64,000 bases of DNA from DAHUXN01 sp963811805 (GTDB taxonomy: Bacteria > Acidobacteriota > Terriglobia > Acidiferrales > UBA7541), in the NCBI GenBank assembly GCA_963811805.1, contig CAWESU010000001.1, positions 868,001-932,000 on the forward strand. The letters run 5' to 3'. Position 1 is the first letter of the stretch, and each line of letters begins with the position of its first letter. Positions 14,823 through 22,205 of this stretch are shown piece by piece. The notes under the pieces are model-generated. The model searched no databases. It had not been told where the DNA came from and was given only the letters and a program-made list of their open reading frames with translations. The position numbers and the translations under genes were made by a program.

Positions 14823-15210
14823 TGTGTATTTCTCCTTTCGAGTGAATCAAGTCGAGAGCCCGCGTGCCGTTACAACTCTCACGCGCGGACCTCGTGTTGT
14901 TTTGTGGGGTCCCGGAAAAAAGATACGCCAACGGCGGCGAACATCGGCAAGAAGTAGACTGCCTCGTGAATTATTTCGGCAAGTTAGCGATTCACCTAAG
15001 GCCAAGTCCTGAGGGCGCGGATTGCAACGGAAGATGCAGGATCATTCGCCGCGTCGTCGAGAGAACTGAGATAGGACATCCGAGCATCGCAGGGTTCCGA
15101 GCCGTCGTCCATAGCGACACTCTTACGCATGTCAGCGGAACGTCGTTGCTGGATTCCTTTCCAGAGGTGAACGAAAATGCCTACAACAGGTTCGTACAAA
15201 GGAAGGCTTG
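14823..15210. other. No convincing gene
   Basis: This 388-base stretch has overlapping short frames on both strands. A 67-codon minus frame at 14996-15199 starts with TTG and contains MRKSVAMDDGSEPCDARMSY, but has no ribosome site or motif. I treat the region as decayed sequence. Confidence 0.4.
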
Positions 15211-15414
15211 TTAGGTTGATTCCACTTGCAGACGGGCGGATTCGGCCCGCAGTCGTTCGGGGGAGAGTTCCGCAACTCTGCCGTCACGCCAGATGTAGAT
15301 TCGCAGACCTTGGCGGGCATGTTCCACTACGACCTTCTCGACCGCAGCTTTGAGCGCCATCTCGGCGCGCTCTTCTAAGGGAAGCGCGAGGACGTTTGCT
15401 GGTGGCTTTATCAT
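15211..15414 (-). CDS. Small conserved-looking hypothetical protein
   Basis: 67 residues from the ATG at 15414, preceded by an AGAGGA. The sequence MIKPPANVLALPLEERAEMA, then KAAVEKVVVEHARQGLRIYI, WRDGRVAELSPERLRAES looks like a compact alpha-beta protein with a charged tail. Proteins of this shape accompany nucleotidyltransferase and toxin modules in related genomes, as far as I recall. No function is assigned. The frame is open to a TTG at 15462. Confidence 0.55.
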   Translation of the reverse strand: MIKPPANVLALPLEERAEMALKAAVEKVVVEHARQGLRIYIWRDGRVAELSPERLRAESARLQVEST

Positions 15415-15483
15415 TCCTCTGGACCCTATGGGTTTTGCGACGTCAGACACCCTGAGCCTCAATAAAACTGGGCGGATGCCACC

Positions 15484-15834
15484 TTAGATGCTTGGACGAT
15501 AGCTTTTCGCAGGAAACAAGTCGGGAATCGAGTCGGGGTCTACTCCAGGGATTTTCCGCTTCGGCAAGGGAGGCACGGGAACTCGGTTGTACCGCTGATT
15601 CCACTCGATCCATGCGTCTCGAAAGAACACCCCAGGCGTGGGATTGTCCAACGTGCCTTCAAAATCGGCATCCGAGTAATACTTGCGCACGACTGTTAGA
15701 TCTTCGTCGGTAGCATAGTTCATGACATACGTAAGGAAGTACTGCGTATTTCCGAGTACCTGTTCAGGCTGGTCGAACCAGACGACCTTGCGGGCTACTC
15801 CTTTGAGATCCTCTGAATTGTTAATCATTCTCAT
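15484..15834 (-). CDS. Putative partner protein of an AbiEii-like nucleotidyltransferase
   Basis: 116 residues: MRMINNSEDLKGVARKVVWF, then DQPEQVLGNTQYFLTYVMNY, and a basic, proline-rich tail (VPVPPLPKRKIPGVD). Its ATG overlaps the stop of the preceding nucleotidyltransferase relic by four bases (ATGA), showing that the two were a coupled pair. Genes of this kind beside AbiEii/DUF1814 nucleotidyltransferases are thought to act as the antitoxin or companion; that role is inferred from position. It appears intact although its partner is dead. Confidence 0.6.
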   Translation of the reverse strand: MRMINNSEDLKGVARKVVWFDQPEQVLGNTQYFLTYVMNYATDEDLTVVRKYYSDADFEGTLDNPTPGVFFRDAWIEWNQRYNRVPVPPLPKRKIPGVDPDSIPDLFPAKSYRPSI

Positions 15835-16136
15835 GCAGAGTCGTAGAGCCCCGCCTTTCCTTTCAGGAGTGGCAACTCACTCAATTCTACCACGGCCGCA
15901 GCCACGACCAGCTCCTTTCGCGTAAGGTACGGTATGCGACTTAGAAGACCCTCAGAGGCAAATATGTCCGTCGTGAAGAAATCGAAATCTTCCGACGCCC
16001 TGTGACCAAGACGAAGTGCAAGTGCAGTTCCGCCCTACAGAACAAACGTTCTCGGTGTCGCCTTGAGTTCATCCCACAGCAAACGCTGTGAAGAGGGCAA
16101 TATATCCAGTCTCGGCGTAAAGAAGTCCACCTCCAC
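15831..16136 (-). pseudogene. AbiEii/DUF1814-like nucleotidyltransferase, stop codon and internal deletion
   Basis: From about 16136 the minus strand reads VEVDFFTPRLDILPSSQRLL, then KATPRTFVL, an in-frame TAG at 16035-16037, then GGTALALRLGHRASEDFDFF. The G-G-T-A-L-A and D-F-D-F-F segments are the nucleotidyltransferase hallmark with its metal-binding acidic residues; the TAG stands where the family usually has Tyr. After LLSRIPYLTRKELVVAA the protein jumps to a short C-terminal-like tail ending at 15831, so well over a hundred codons of the usual length are missing. Confidence 0.75.
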
Positions 16137-16304
16137 GTGCCTTACGCTTTGCCCCCGGACGCAGTCAGGTTTGACGGCTAGGCCGCCGGCACTGTCCTGC
16201 TGCTTGGTCATTCTAAGTAGAAAGGAGACGTGGTCCACGCATAATCGGAGCAACTTCTTGGACGTGCGGCATCCTCGGCCATCGTCGAGGTTACAAACAC
16301 GAGC

Positions 16305-16649
16305 CTAGAATTCTGCGGTTTTCGTCAGTTTCTGCCCGTACATCCACGGTTGCACCTTGATAGTCATGGCCCAGTCCTGGAAACTAGGTATGCGCCCCAG
16401 GTCCTCGCCAACGTGCTGTTCTCCGATGTATCGTACGGGCACATCCTTCCCCTCGCTATTCCGAATGGCAACGCCGAAGATCCGCTCAGCCAAAAAGATT
16501 CCTTCCGAATGGTGGCGGAGAGCGCGATGCCGAACATCTGACATGATAGCCTTCGATTCATCAAACCACTTGTGGATGGGCAGGTAGTCGTCGGCGGCAC
16601 CACCGAATCTTCGCGCGCTATTTTTCGCATGTTCCAAGGGATGAGCCAT
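16305..16649 (-). CDS. DUF6915-like protein
   Basis: 114 residues, MAHPLEHAKNSARRFGGAAD, with the characteristic core DYLPIHKWFDESKAIMSDVR, HRALRHHSEGIFLAERIFGV, VPVRYIGEQHVGEDLGRIPS. These segments match a conserved uncharacterised family on mobile elements that I know as DUF6915 (label from memory). The HRALRHHSEGI block is rich in His and could bind metal. It ends one base before the DUF6878-like gene on the upstream side begins its stop, so the two form an operon. Confidence 0.7.
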   Translation of the reverse strand: MAHPLEHAKNSARRFGGAADDYLPIHKWFDESKAIMSDVRHRALRHHSEGIFLAERIFGVAIRNSEGKDVPVRYIGEQHVGEDLGRIPSFQDWAMTIKVQPWMYGQKLTKTAEF

Positions 16650-16650
16650 G

Positions 16651-17001
16651 TCAAATCTCCCGGGGGTCGGTGGGATTACTTACGATTTCATACCAGCTAT
16701 GCTCGACACGAATCTTGCCCGTCTGAGGGTCAAAGGTAATCGTCCCATGTCCGCCCTCACCATCCTCATACCCTTCGGGGGCAAACCCTTCGAGCAACTC
16801 ACCGAGCTCCCGAGCGTCGAGGTCTGAGGGCAAGTTCGATTCGTCGATTGGATTGTCTGCGGAATCTTGGAACTGAGGCGGCTCAGCGCGCCCTTCGTCG
16901 CCGTCTCCACTGTAGCGAACGGTCACTTTCATGACTCCGGCCGCGCGCAGGGCGTCGGTGAACTTAAGCACCTCGGCTTTTCGTTTTTGTTCTTCAGTCA
17001 T
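16651..17001 (-). CDS. DUF6878-like protein
   Basis: 116 residues with an N-terminal helix (MTEEQKRKAEVLKFTDALRA), a strand VMKVTVRYSGDGDEG, an acidic middle and a C-terminal GGHGTITFDPQTGKIRVEHS segment. This layout matches the uncharacterised family I know as DUF6878, common next to DUF6915 on ICEs and plasmids. The function is unknown. An acidic patch (EGYEDGEGG) is conspicuous. Confidence 0.6.
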   Translation of the reverse strand: MTEEQKRKAEVLKFTDALRAAGVMKVTVRYSGDGDEGRAEPPQFQDSADNPIDESNLPSDLDARELGELLEGFAPEGYEDGEGGHGTITFDPQTGKIRVEHSWYEIVSNPTDPREI

Positions 17002-17120
17002 GATCGTGCCTCCATGTTTGAAGGGGGAAATCTTCTGGATGGTGGGCTATCTCAGGGGGTTATTGTCGAATTCTGGTACCAATGAGGCCTGACATTCAGT
17101 TGCGCTCAGGGCTGCGGGAC

Positions 17121-17768
17121 CTAAGACTCCCATTCGGTCGGCACTGACGACACCCGGCGACAGTTGCCGCGAGCCACGAGAAAGTGATCATGAGAACAGC
17201 CGACGCACCCGGCACCAACAGTAGCGGCCTGAACAGCCGCCGCAAACACTGCGGGAATTCCTCGTTCTTCCCCGCCCCGTGTCCAGAACCGGGGCACGGC
17301 CGAAACAGCTGTCTGCTCCTCTCCGCCGGACTCTTCGACGGCGACAAATCCGTTCACCCCGCGAAAAAGGACCTTGGTTGTCAGCGGCGGTCGCGCGCCG
17401 TTTTCCACATTCCCCGGTTCGTGCCGCGTGATCAACAATTGGCAGGTTCGGCCGGAACGGAAGATCTCGACTCGTACAAGAATCGCAGCAATAACCACGG
17501 CATGAACCCCGTTCACTCCGACCGCGTCAATCGGATGGAGATATGGCAAGGGTTCGCCGTCTGGGCCGCAAAATGTAACGTATCGTCCGATCTCCCTGGT
17601 CGCGCCGCCCGATTCGATTCCTCTGACAACATATCGCCGCGACAAATGTTGGTGCTCAAGACTCACCCGTGATTGGACGAAAATCCCCACATCGTGCAAG
17701 CGGCGGAGCACCCTCCGTGGCAAGGTAAGTCCACGAAGTGCGAGCTCTTTTTGCCTCTCGATCATCAA
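17121..17768 (-). CDS. Hypothetical element-borne protein
   Basis: 215 residues, preceded by GAGG nine bases before the start and beginning six bases after the primase stop, so probably cotranscribed with it. The N-terminal half has strand-like segments (REIGRYVTFCGPDGEPLPYL, then VHAVVIAAILVRVEIFRSGR, CQLLITRHEP). The C-terminal half ends with GAGCVGCSHDHFLVA, a Cys/His cluster that could bind metal. I do not recognise the family. In related elements the gene after the primase often encodes an accessory replication factor, but nothing shows that here. Confidence 0.6.
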   Translation of the reverse strand: MMIERQKELALRGLTLPRRVLRRLHDVGIFVQSRVSLEHQHLSRRYVVRGIESGGATREIGRYVTFCGPDGEPLPYLHPIDAVGVNGVHAVVIAAILVRVEIFRSGRTCQLLITRHEPGNVENGARPPLTTKVLFRGVNGFVAVEESGGEEQTAVSAVPRFWTRGGEERGIPAVFAAAVQAATVGAGCVGCSHDHFLVARGNCRRVSSVPTEWES

Positions 17769-17774
17769 GTATCC

Positions 17775-18734
17775 TCACCCCGGGCGCCGAACCCGTATCG
17801 GACAGCCGATCGCTTCGCGAATCATTTCCTTCGCACAACCGGCCCAACAAATATACTTTCGCGGGTCGTCAATGGAGATCGCCAGGTTGTCGCCGCTGCG
17901 GTCTTGGCCGACGTTCGCACAAGACGGGCATTGCGTGACATAATTCCGGCCGCTCCTTCGAACCTTGCCAACATGATCGAGAATCCGGAACTCGCGGGTA
18001 GAAACAGGAGCGGATGGCTGATCGGCCCCGCTGCGCTTTCTTTCCAATTCCGGGGGCATGGTCTTGCCGGCGATTAAGGCTTGGAGCTGTTCTTGGCTCA
18101 GTTTTCGCAGCCGGTTCAAGTATGCGATTTGTTTTCCCACGGCGTAGTCCGCCCCGTAAAACCAGTAGCGGCGATGCGCGCCACGATGAATGCCAAGCGG
18201 CCCACGGATTGCGTTCCCGAACTCCCCTTCCCGAAGCTGGTCGTGCTTTGGGAAAATCTCGATGCCCTCGGCTAGGCCAAGACCTTTGATTTGCATCCCG
18301 AGCTTCAGAGCCAGGTTGCAGATGTAGATTCGGCAATCGCGCGCCAAGGCCGGTTGCTCCATGAAAATCCAGAGATGACCGCCCCTCTTGCTCATCTCCA
18401 GGGCCGCATCTACCTCGTCCTGCCGGAGCCGGTACTGCAGCTTGAGCAGGTCTTCCATCGCACCGGCGTAATCGGCGTCGATGGCGATCCACTTGGAGCG
18501 CTGCGTGGCGGGATTGATGGCATACAGCCCGATCGTAATTTCCCCCCGCAAGTGGCGGCCGATTGTGGCTTCCGTCAGGCTTAAGTCCCGGCCCCTTGCC
18601 TTGGGACGAAAATAATAGTGGCGCCCGCTCTCGCGTCGAGGCCGTGAGGACTGAAGGGTATAAGCCCCCCGGTTTACAAGCAGGCGCTTGTAGTCTCGAA
18701 CAGCCTCGGGGGTCACTTTCATCATGGTTCCCAC
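17775..18734 (-). CDS. TOTE-like archaeo-eukaryotic primase with C-terminal zinc finger
   Basis: 319 residues. The core has IAIDAD (about 92-97), KRGGHLWIFME and LAEGIEIFPKHDQ, the acidic and basic active-site landmarks of the archaeo-eukaryotic primase superfamily as found in TOTE conflict elements and mobile-element primases. The C-terminus has C-P-S-C and C-W-A-G-C with a DRSGDNLAI segment, a CHC2-type zinc finger that binds template DNA. The GTG at 18734 has GGAG six bases upstream. Likely role: priming DNA synthesis on the transferred or replicating element. Confidence 0.75.
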   Translation of the reverse strand: MGTMMKVTPEAVRDYKRLLVNRGAYTLQSSRPRRESGRHYYFRPKARGRDLSLTEATIGRHLRGEITIGLYAINPATQRSKWIAIDADYAGAMEDLLKLQYRLRQDEVDAALEMSKRGGHLWIFMEQPALARDCRIYICNLALKLGMQIKGLGLAEGIEIFPKHDQLREGEFGNAIRGPLGIHRGAHRRYWFYGADYAVGKQIAYLNRLRKLSQEQLQALIAGKTMPPELERKRSGADQPSAPVSTREFRILDHVGKVRRSGRNYVTQCPSCANVGQDRSGDNLAISIDDPRKYICWAGCAKEMIREAIGCPIRVRRPG

Positions 18735-18872
18735 GACGGCTCCTTTCCGAGCACACGCAGCCCGGCAAGAAAGTACTCTGACTAAAGCCAGATCTCCTCT
18801 TTGTCAAATAAGTGGGATTGGCGGTGAAGCCTTTGCCGGTGGGCCCGGAATGGAACAAGAAGAAGACTGTCC

Positions 18873-19286
18873 TTAAGCTGTCATTCTTGCGTTGCTGCCG
18901 GTCGGTCGCGGCCCGAATCCGGGCTCTACGGTCCACCCTCCGCTTGCGCCAAGCAAATGCGGACGCTCGACGATGTCGAGGAAGCGGCATTCGCGAACCA
19001 ATCGGTCGAAGTCGCTTACTGTGTATCCACCGAACTTCTCATCGTCAAAGTCGACCCAAAACCAAATCTTCGCGCCTCGGTCGTACACGTAGAATGCGCC
19101 GGATTCTGGATCGCCTGCGACCATGAGGAAGACAAAAAGGGACTTCGGAAACTGCACCCATCTCTCAATCTTTGGATGCTCGGTCAACTCGAGTAATCGA
19201 GCCACAGCTCCATCCGAGCAACTGCCGACTTCGGCTGATGTATTCCGCAAATCAAGGAGTCGAACGACATTCATTTTTCCAAACAT
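18873..19286 (-). CDS. Hypothetical element-borne protein
   Basis: 137 residues with an excellent AGGAGG site before the ATG. Segments: HPKIERWVQFPKSLFVFLMV, SGAFYVYDRGAKIWFWVDFD, KFGGYTVSDFDRLVRECRFL. The composition, with many aromatic residues and strands, suggests a small alpha-beta protein. I do not recognise it. It is divergent from the XRE regulator gene at 19439 across a 152-base gap, and is therefore a likely target of that regulator. Confidence 0.6.
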   Translation of the reverse strand: MFGKMNVVRLLDLRNTSAEVGSCSDGAVARLLELTEHPKIERWVQFPKSLFVFLMVAGDPESGAFYVYDRGAKIWFWVDFDDEKFGGYTVSDFDRLVRECRFLDIVERPHLLGASGGWTVEPGFGPRPTGSNARMTA

Positions 19287-19438
19287 AGCATTCCTCCTGT
19301 GAGTGAAGTAGACGTCGATGAACCACCGCGTTCCTTTCCGGGCCGATGACTTACTGCAAACGTTCCCTTTTACGGACGGGCTGTGTTAGCTTTTAAGGCC
19401 GTGAAAGTGAAAGTTACGAGCCGGTGAGGAGAGGCTAA

Positions 19439-19843
19439 GTGGTTATTGGTGACCGCCTGCGTTCGGTGCGTGAAGAAAAGAAGCTCTCACAAGGGGACAT
19501 CGAAAAGCGCACCGGCCTGCTCCGCTGCTATATCTCTCGGGTAGAAAACGGCTACACCGTTCCGACAGTCGAAACGATTGAGAAATTTGCACGGGCTCTG
19601 GAGATCCCCACGTATCAGATCTTTTATGACGGGGATGAAGCTCCCGAGCCTCCGCAATTCACCAAACGAGAGGCAAAAGGCGAGACGGCTTGGGGTAGCA
19701 CGGGGAAAAACGCTGGTTACCTGGCCAAGTTTCGGCGACTGCTGGGCAAAATGACCGAACGCGATCGAAACATGCTCTTTTCAATTGCCCAGAAGATCGC
19801 AGCTCAAAGGAGCGACACCGGGCGACGCCACCCCGCCGCGTGA
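19439..19843 (+). CDS. XRE-family transcriptional regulator
   Basis: 134 residues from the GTG at 19439, with GAGGAGAGG upstream. Residues 4-62 are a canonical Cro/C1 helix-turn-helix (RLRSVREEKKLSQGDIEKRT, YISRVENGYTVPTVETIEKF). The C-terminal half is a helical region (LAKFRRLLGKMTERDRNMLF) probably used for dimerisation. It is the only clearly plus-strand gene in the replication/transfer half of the element and sits between the replication and primase genes, as expected for the control switch of an ICE. Confidence 0.85.
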   Translation: MVIGDRLRSVREEKKLSQGDIEKRTGLLRCYISRVENGYTVPTVETIEKFARALEIPTYQIFYDGDEAPEPPQFTKREAKGETAWGSTGKNAGYLAKFRRLLGKMTERDRNMLFSIAQKIAAQRSDTGRRHPAA

Positions 19844-19844
19844 T

Positions 19845-19872
19845 CTCCCACCATCTCCTGCTGCTGTGGGAG
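19845..19872 (+). terminator. Hairpin after the XRE gene
   Basis: CTCCCAC (19845-19851) and GTGGGAG (19866-19872) form a perfect 7-bp stem with a 14-base loop directly after the stop codon. There is no T-run. The rest of 19873-20113, between convergent genes, shows nothing. Confidence 0.4.
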
Positions 19873-20113
19873 AATCGGCGCCTCAGCGGCGGCCGGGTCC
19901 GCAACCTGAAACCCAAACTGCAAGGCCTTAAAAGCGGCGCATCTCGATCCCTGTCCCGAGCGCAGAAAGGCGGCGAATGATGATCGAGAATAGTAAGGGA
20001 GTAAATCCAATCCCTCCGTCGCTTACGCTAGGAACGGCAGGCCAATATCGAGTCAATGTCGCTGCAAAGAAAGCCGCTCCGGCGACGGTTCATCGAATGC
20101 GTTCGAATCCGGC

Positions 20114-20896
20114 CTAGGGTCGCGCACCAGCGACATTGAGCGTTTCTCTGAACAGCATGGAGCGCTCTGCCGGGCAGCACCACACGGGCATGTCGAATAA
20201 TTGCGCGTGCCAATCCCTCACCAAACCGAAGAACACCGAACAGCGGCTGCCACGGAACGAGCGTGAGACAAACTGCAGCAGATCGTAATTTGACACCAGG
20301 TAAAGTACGCGGCTTACCTGCATTTCCCGACCGAGCGCATCGGCGATATTGATATAGTACCGCTTCGGTTTGGGGCTTCGTTCATACTCAAGTGCGAAAC
20401 GGTGCTCTGCTTCTGGGGTGCAAAGGGTCACGATCGCATCGTAATCTTTCGCGAAGCCAAACCCGGTCAGCTCATTTTGAGAGCGGATTTCGATTGAACC
20501 GATCCACCTCACAAGCACCCCGGCCCGCAGCGCCGTGAGCTCGATGTCGTTCAGCCCAATGGCGTGGAGAACACTTCGCTTCTCCTCCTTGCCGTTCCAC
20601 CGGTCGCGGCCGACCAGGCAGTATTCCCCCATGCCTTGCAGCAATGCAGCGGCGGCGTTTCTGACCGAATAGACAAACTCACCCGTGCAGCTTAGCGTGG
20701 TCCGGCGGTGCACAAACTCGCGCTCCACCAATCTGCGCAACCGCCAATCGAAAGATTTGCGGCTGCGCTCACAGTGGCTAAGCCGCATGAAGTCGAACAG
20801 CTGCGAATGCGTGACGAATTCCGAGCGCAGGATTTGGCGCAGGAGCGGCAGGTCCTGCGACTGGCTGAGTTGAAGAGAGCCTCTCGGATATCGCAT
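20114..20896 (-). CDS. Replication-relaxation family protein
   Basis: 260 residues. A winged-helix-like N-terminus (LPLLRQILRSEFVTHSQLFD, WRLRRLVEREFVHRRT) is followed by a predicted nuclease-like/scaffold domain (HAIGLNDIELTALRAGV, HRFALEYERSPKPKRYYINI). This matches the protein family involved in plasmid replication and relaxation (Replic_Relax), found beside transfer genes in Gram-positive and acidobacterial elements. Since no canonical relaxase is seen, it is the best candidate for oriT recognition in this element, a role inferred from context. Confidence 0.65.
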   Translation of the reverse strand: MRYPRGSLQLSQSQDLPLLRQILRSEFVTHSQLFDFMRLSHCERSRKSFDWRLRRLVEREFVHRRTTLSCTGEFVYSVRNAAAALLQGMGEYCLVGRDRWNGKEEKRSVLHAIGLNDIELTALRAGVLVRWIGSIEIRSQNELTGFGFAKDYDAIVTLCTPEAEHRFALEYERSPKPKRYYINIADALGREMQVSRVLYLVSNYDLLQFVSRSFRGSRCSVFFGLVRDWHAQLFDMPVWCCPAERSMLFRETLNVAGARP

Positions 20897-20905
20897 CGCT
20901 TGTCC

Positions 20906-21436
20906 TCACGCCGGCTGCAGATGAAGGTGCGCACTCCAGGGCCAGGAGACGAACGGGCGCAGAACGAATCTGCCGAGATCGGTCCGCAACCAGCTGCCCG
21001 GCGGCATCAAGAGCATCGCTTCCTGTTGTCCTTGGCACTCGCTCAAGGAGATCAAGAGAGTTCCCTCCGATCGCCATGCCGGCGACCCGACATCCAGACG
21101 CCCGACCTCAGAAGCCTTGACAGCCACCAGAAAGTAATCCGGCGGCTGTGGAACCGACAGCATCCGCTTGAAGAGAATTTTGTTCTGCCCCTCCCAAATG
21201 CACGGCTCCGCGCACTCGAAGACACGATGGATCATCGCCAGCAGATGATTTGGGTCGAAGCCGCCAACACCGTTGAATCGGACGTGACCGGCGATCTTCG
21301 GGCGCGTGCGAATCTCCCCGTTCACCGGCACGCCGGTTGTGTTGAAGTAGGCCGCGCGCGCAAACCGCCTCGGATCCCCCGGTTTCCCAAAACGCCGCCG
21401 CCATACGCTGCCAAAGCTTGTGACCGTTACGAGCAT
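20906..21436 (-). CDS. Hypothetical protein of the transfer region
   Basis: 176 residues from the ATG at 21436, five bases after the stop of the upstream membrane protein, so translationally linked. Segments: SVWRRRFGKPGDPRRFARAA, RTRPKIAGHVRFNGVGGFDP, HLLAMIHRVFECAEPCIWEG, EGTLLISLSECQGQQEAMLL. It has no signal peptide and ends in a Trp-rich tail. I do not recognise the family. Lying between VirD4/membrane genes and the replication-relaxation gene, a DNA-processing role is possible. The frame is open upstream but that part is out-of-frame sequence of the next gene. Confidence 0.55.
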   Translation of the reverse strand: MLVTVTSFGSVWRRRFGKPGDPRRFARAAYFNTTGVPVNGEIRTRPKIAGHVRFNGVGGFDPNHLLAMIHRVFECAEPCIWEGQNKILFKRMLSVPQPPDYFLVAVKASEVGRLDVGSPAWRSEGTLLISLSECQGQQEAMLLMPPGSWLRTDLGRFVLRPFVSWPWSAHLHLQPA

Positions 21437-21441
21437 TTCCG

Positions 21442-22203
21442 TTACGCACTCTTCAATCGTTTGTTTTTGTGCCGTTCGGCATACAACTCTTCCTGCAGCC
21501 GGTTGATTTGGCCGACGAACCTCGCGCTGTCTCCATCGCCAATGCCGGGCGCGGGCTCGTCGGTGGCGGCGGTGTTGCGGGGCGGTGTCAACTTCCTGGC
21601 GAGGTTGTCGAGTCGTGTGGAAAGATCGGCGACGATAATTGATTTTTGCCGGAGCTCCTGCTGGAGCTTGTTGCGGTCCTGCGTCATCATTTCGAGCTGG
21701 CTTGTCAGGTGCTGCAATTCCGCCTTTAGGCTGTCGATCTCTGTTTCGCCCCAGCCGGGCCTTCCGGCGGCCCCTCCAGACATCTCCGCCGCGCGGTTGC
21801 ACTGCTCGATATGCTGGTTGTGTCTTTCGATCGCTTGCCCGGCGACCCTGCGAGAGTAGAGGTCATGACTGTAAAGGTCCGCCATCATTTCTGCGGCGGC
21901 CTGCATCCGGCGCCGGTTATCCACCGATAACTTCGTGCAGACAGCCATCAAGAACAGCGCCAACAGCGTTGCCAACAGGCTGTACCAGAACCGCGGTTCA
22001 GTCACCGTGGCCTGGAGGAAGCCCTTGCGTCGTTCTTCGAGCCAGCGGCCATAATCGAAGCCTTTCCGGTTGAATTTCTTCAACAGCAGTTCGTACCAAG
22101 TCTCGCGGTAGAGGGGATGGGGCACTTGCGCGAGGGCGGGTGTGGTCATGAGACAGAGCATGATCGTCAACACGCCGCTACAGAGGATTCGTTTCGTCCA
22201 CAC
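21442..22203 (-). CDS. Membrane protein with coiled coil, transfer-associated
   Basis: 253 residues: signal peptide or first membrane segment (CSGVLTIMLCLMTTPALAQ), periplasmic stretch with YRETWYELLLKKFNRKGFDY, a second membrane segment near residues 73-91 (LLATLLALFLMAVC), then a cytosolic heptad-rich coiled coil (about 155-205, SLKAELQHLTSQLEMMTQDR) and another near the C-terminus. This shape suits a scaffold linking the coupling protein to the membrane channel. It begins two bases before the VirD4 stop region (22206), so both belong to one operon. Family unknown. Confidence 0.6.
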   Translation of the reverse strand: MWTKRILCSGVLTIMLCLMTTPALAQVPHPLYRETWYELLLKKFNRKGFDYGRWLEERRKGFLQATVTEPRFWYSLLATLLALFLMAVCTKLSVDNRRRMQAAAEMMADLYSHDLYSRRVAGQAIERHNQHIEQCNRAAEMSGGAAGRPGWGETEIDSLKAELQHLTSQLEMMTQDRNKLQQELRQKSIIVADLSTRLDNLARKLTPPRNTAATDEPAPGIGDGDSARFVGQINRLQEELYAERHKNKRLKSA

Positions 22204-22205
22204 CG

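Noticed and set aside
17209..17220. A 12-base match (CCGGCACCAACA) to the tRNA-Met 3' end, as a possible attachment site
   Set aside because: It lies within the coding sequence of a hypothetical protein inside the element, is short, and does not include the T-loop bases expected of an attachment repeat; chance is likely.
17775..18734. Full TOTE conflict system (primase with helicase and nuclease)
   Set aside because: Only the primase-like gene is present; no helicase or HNH-type nuclease follows, so it is called a primase of the element.
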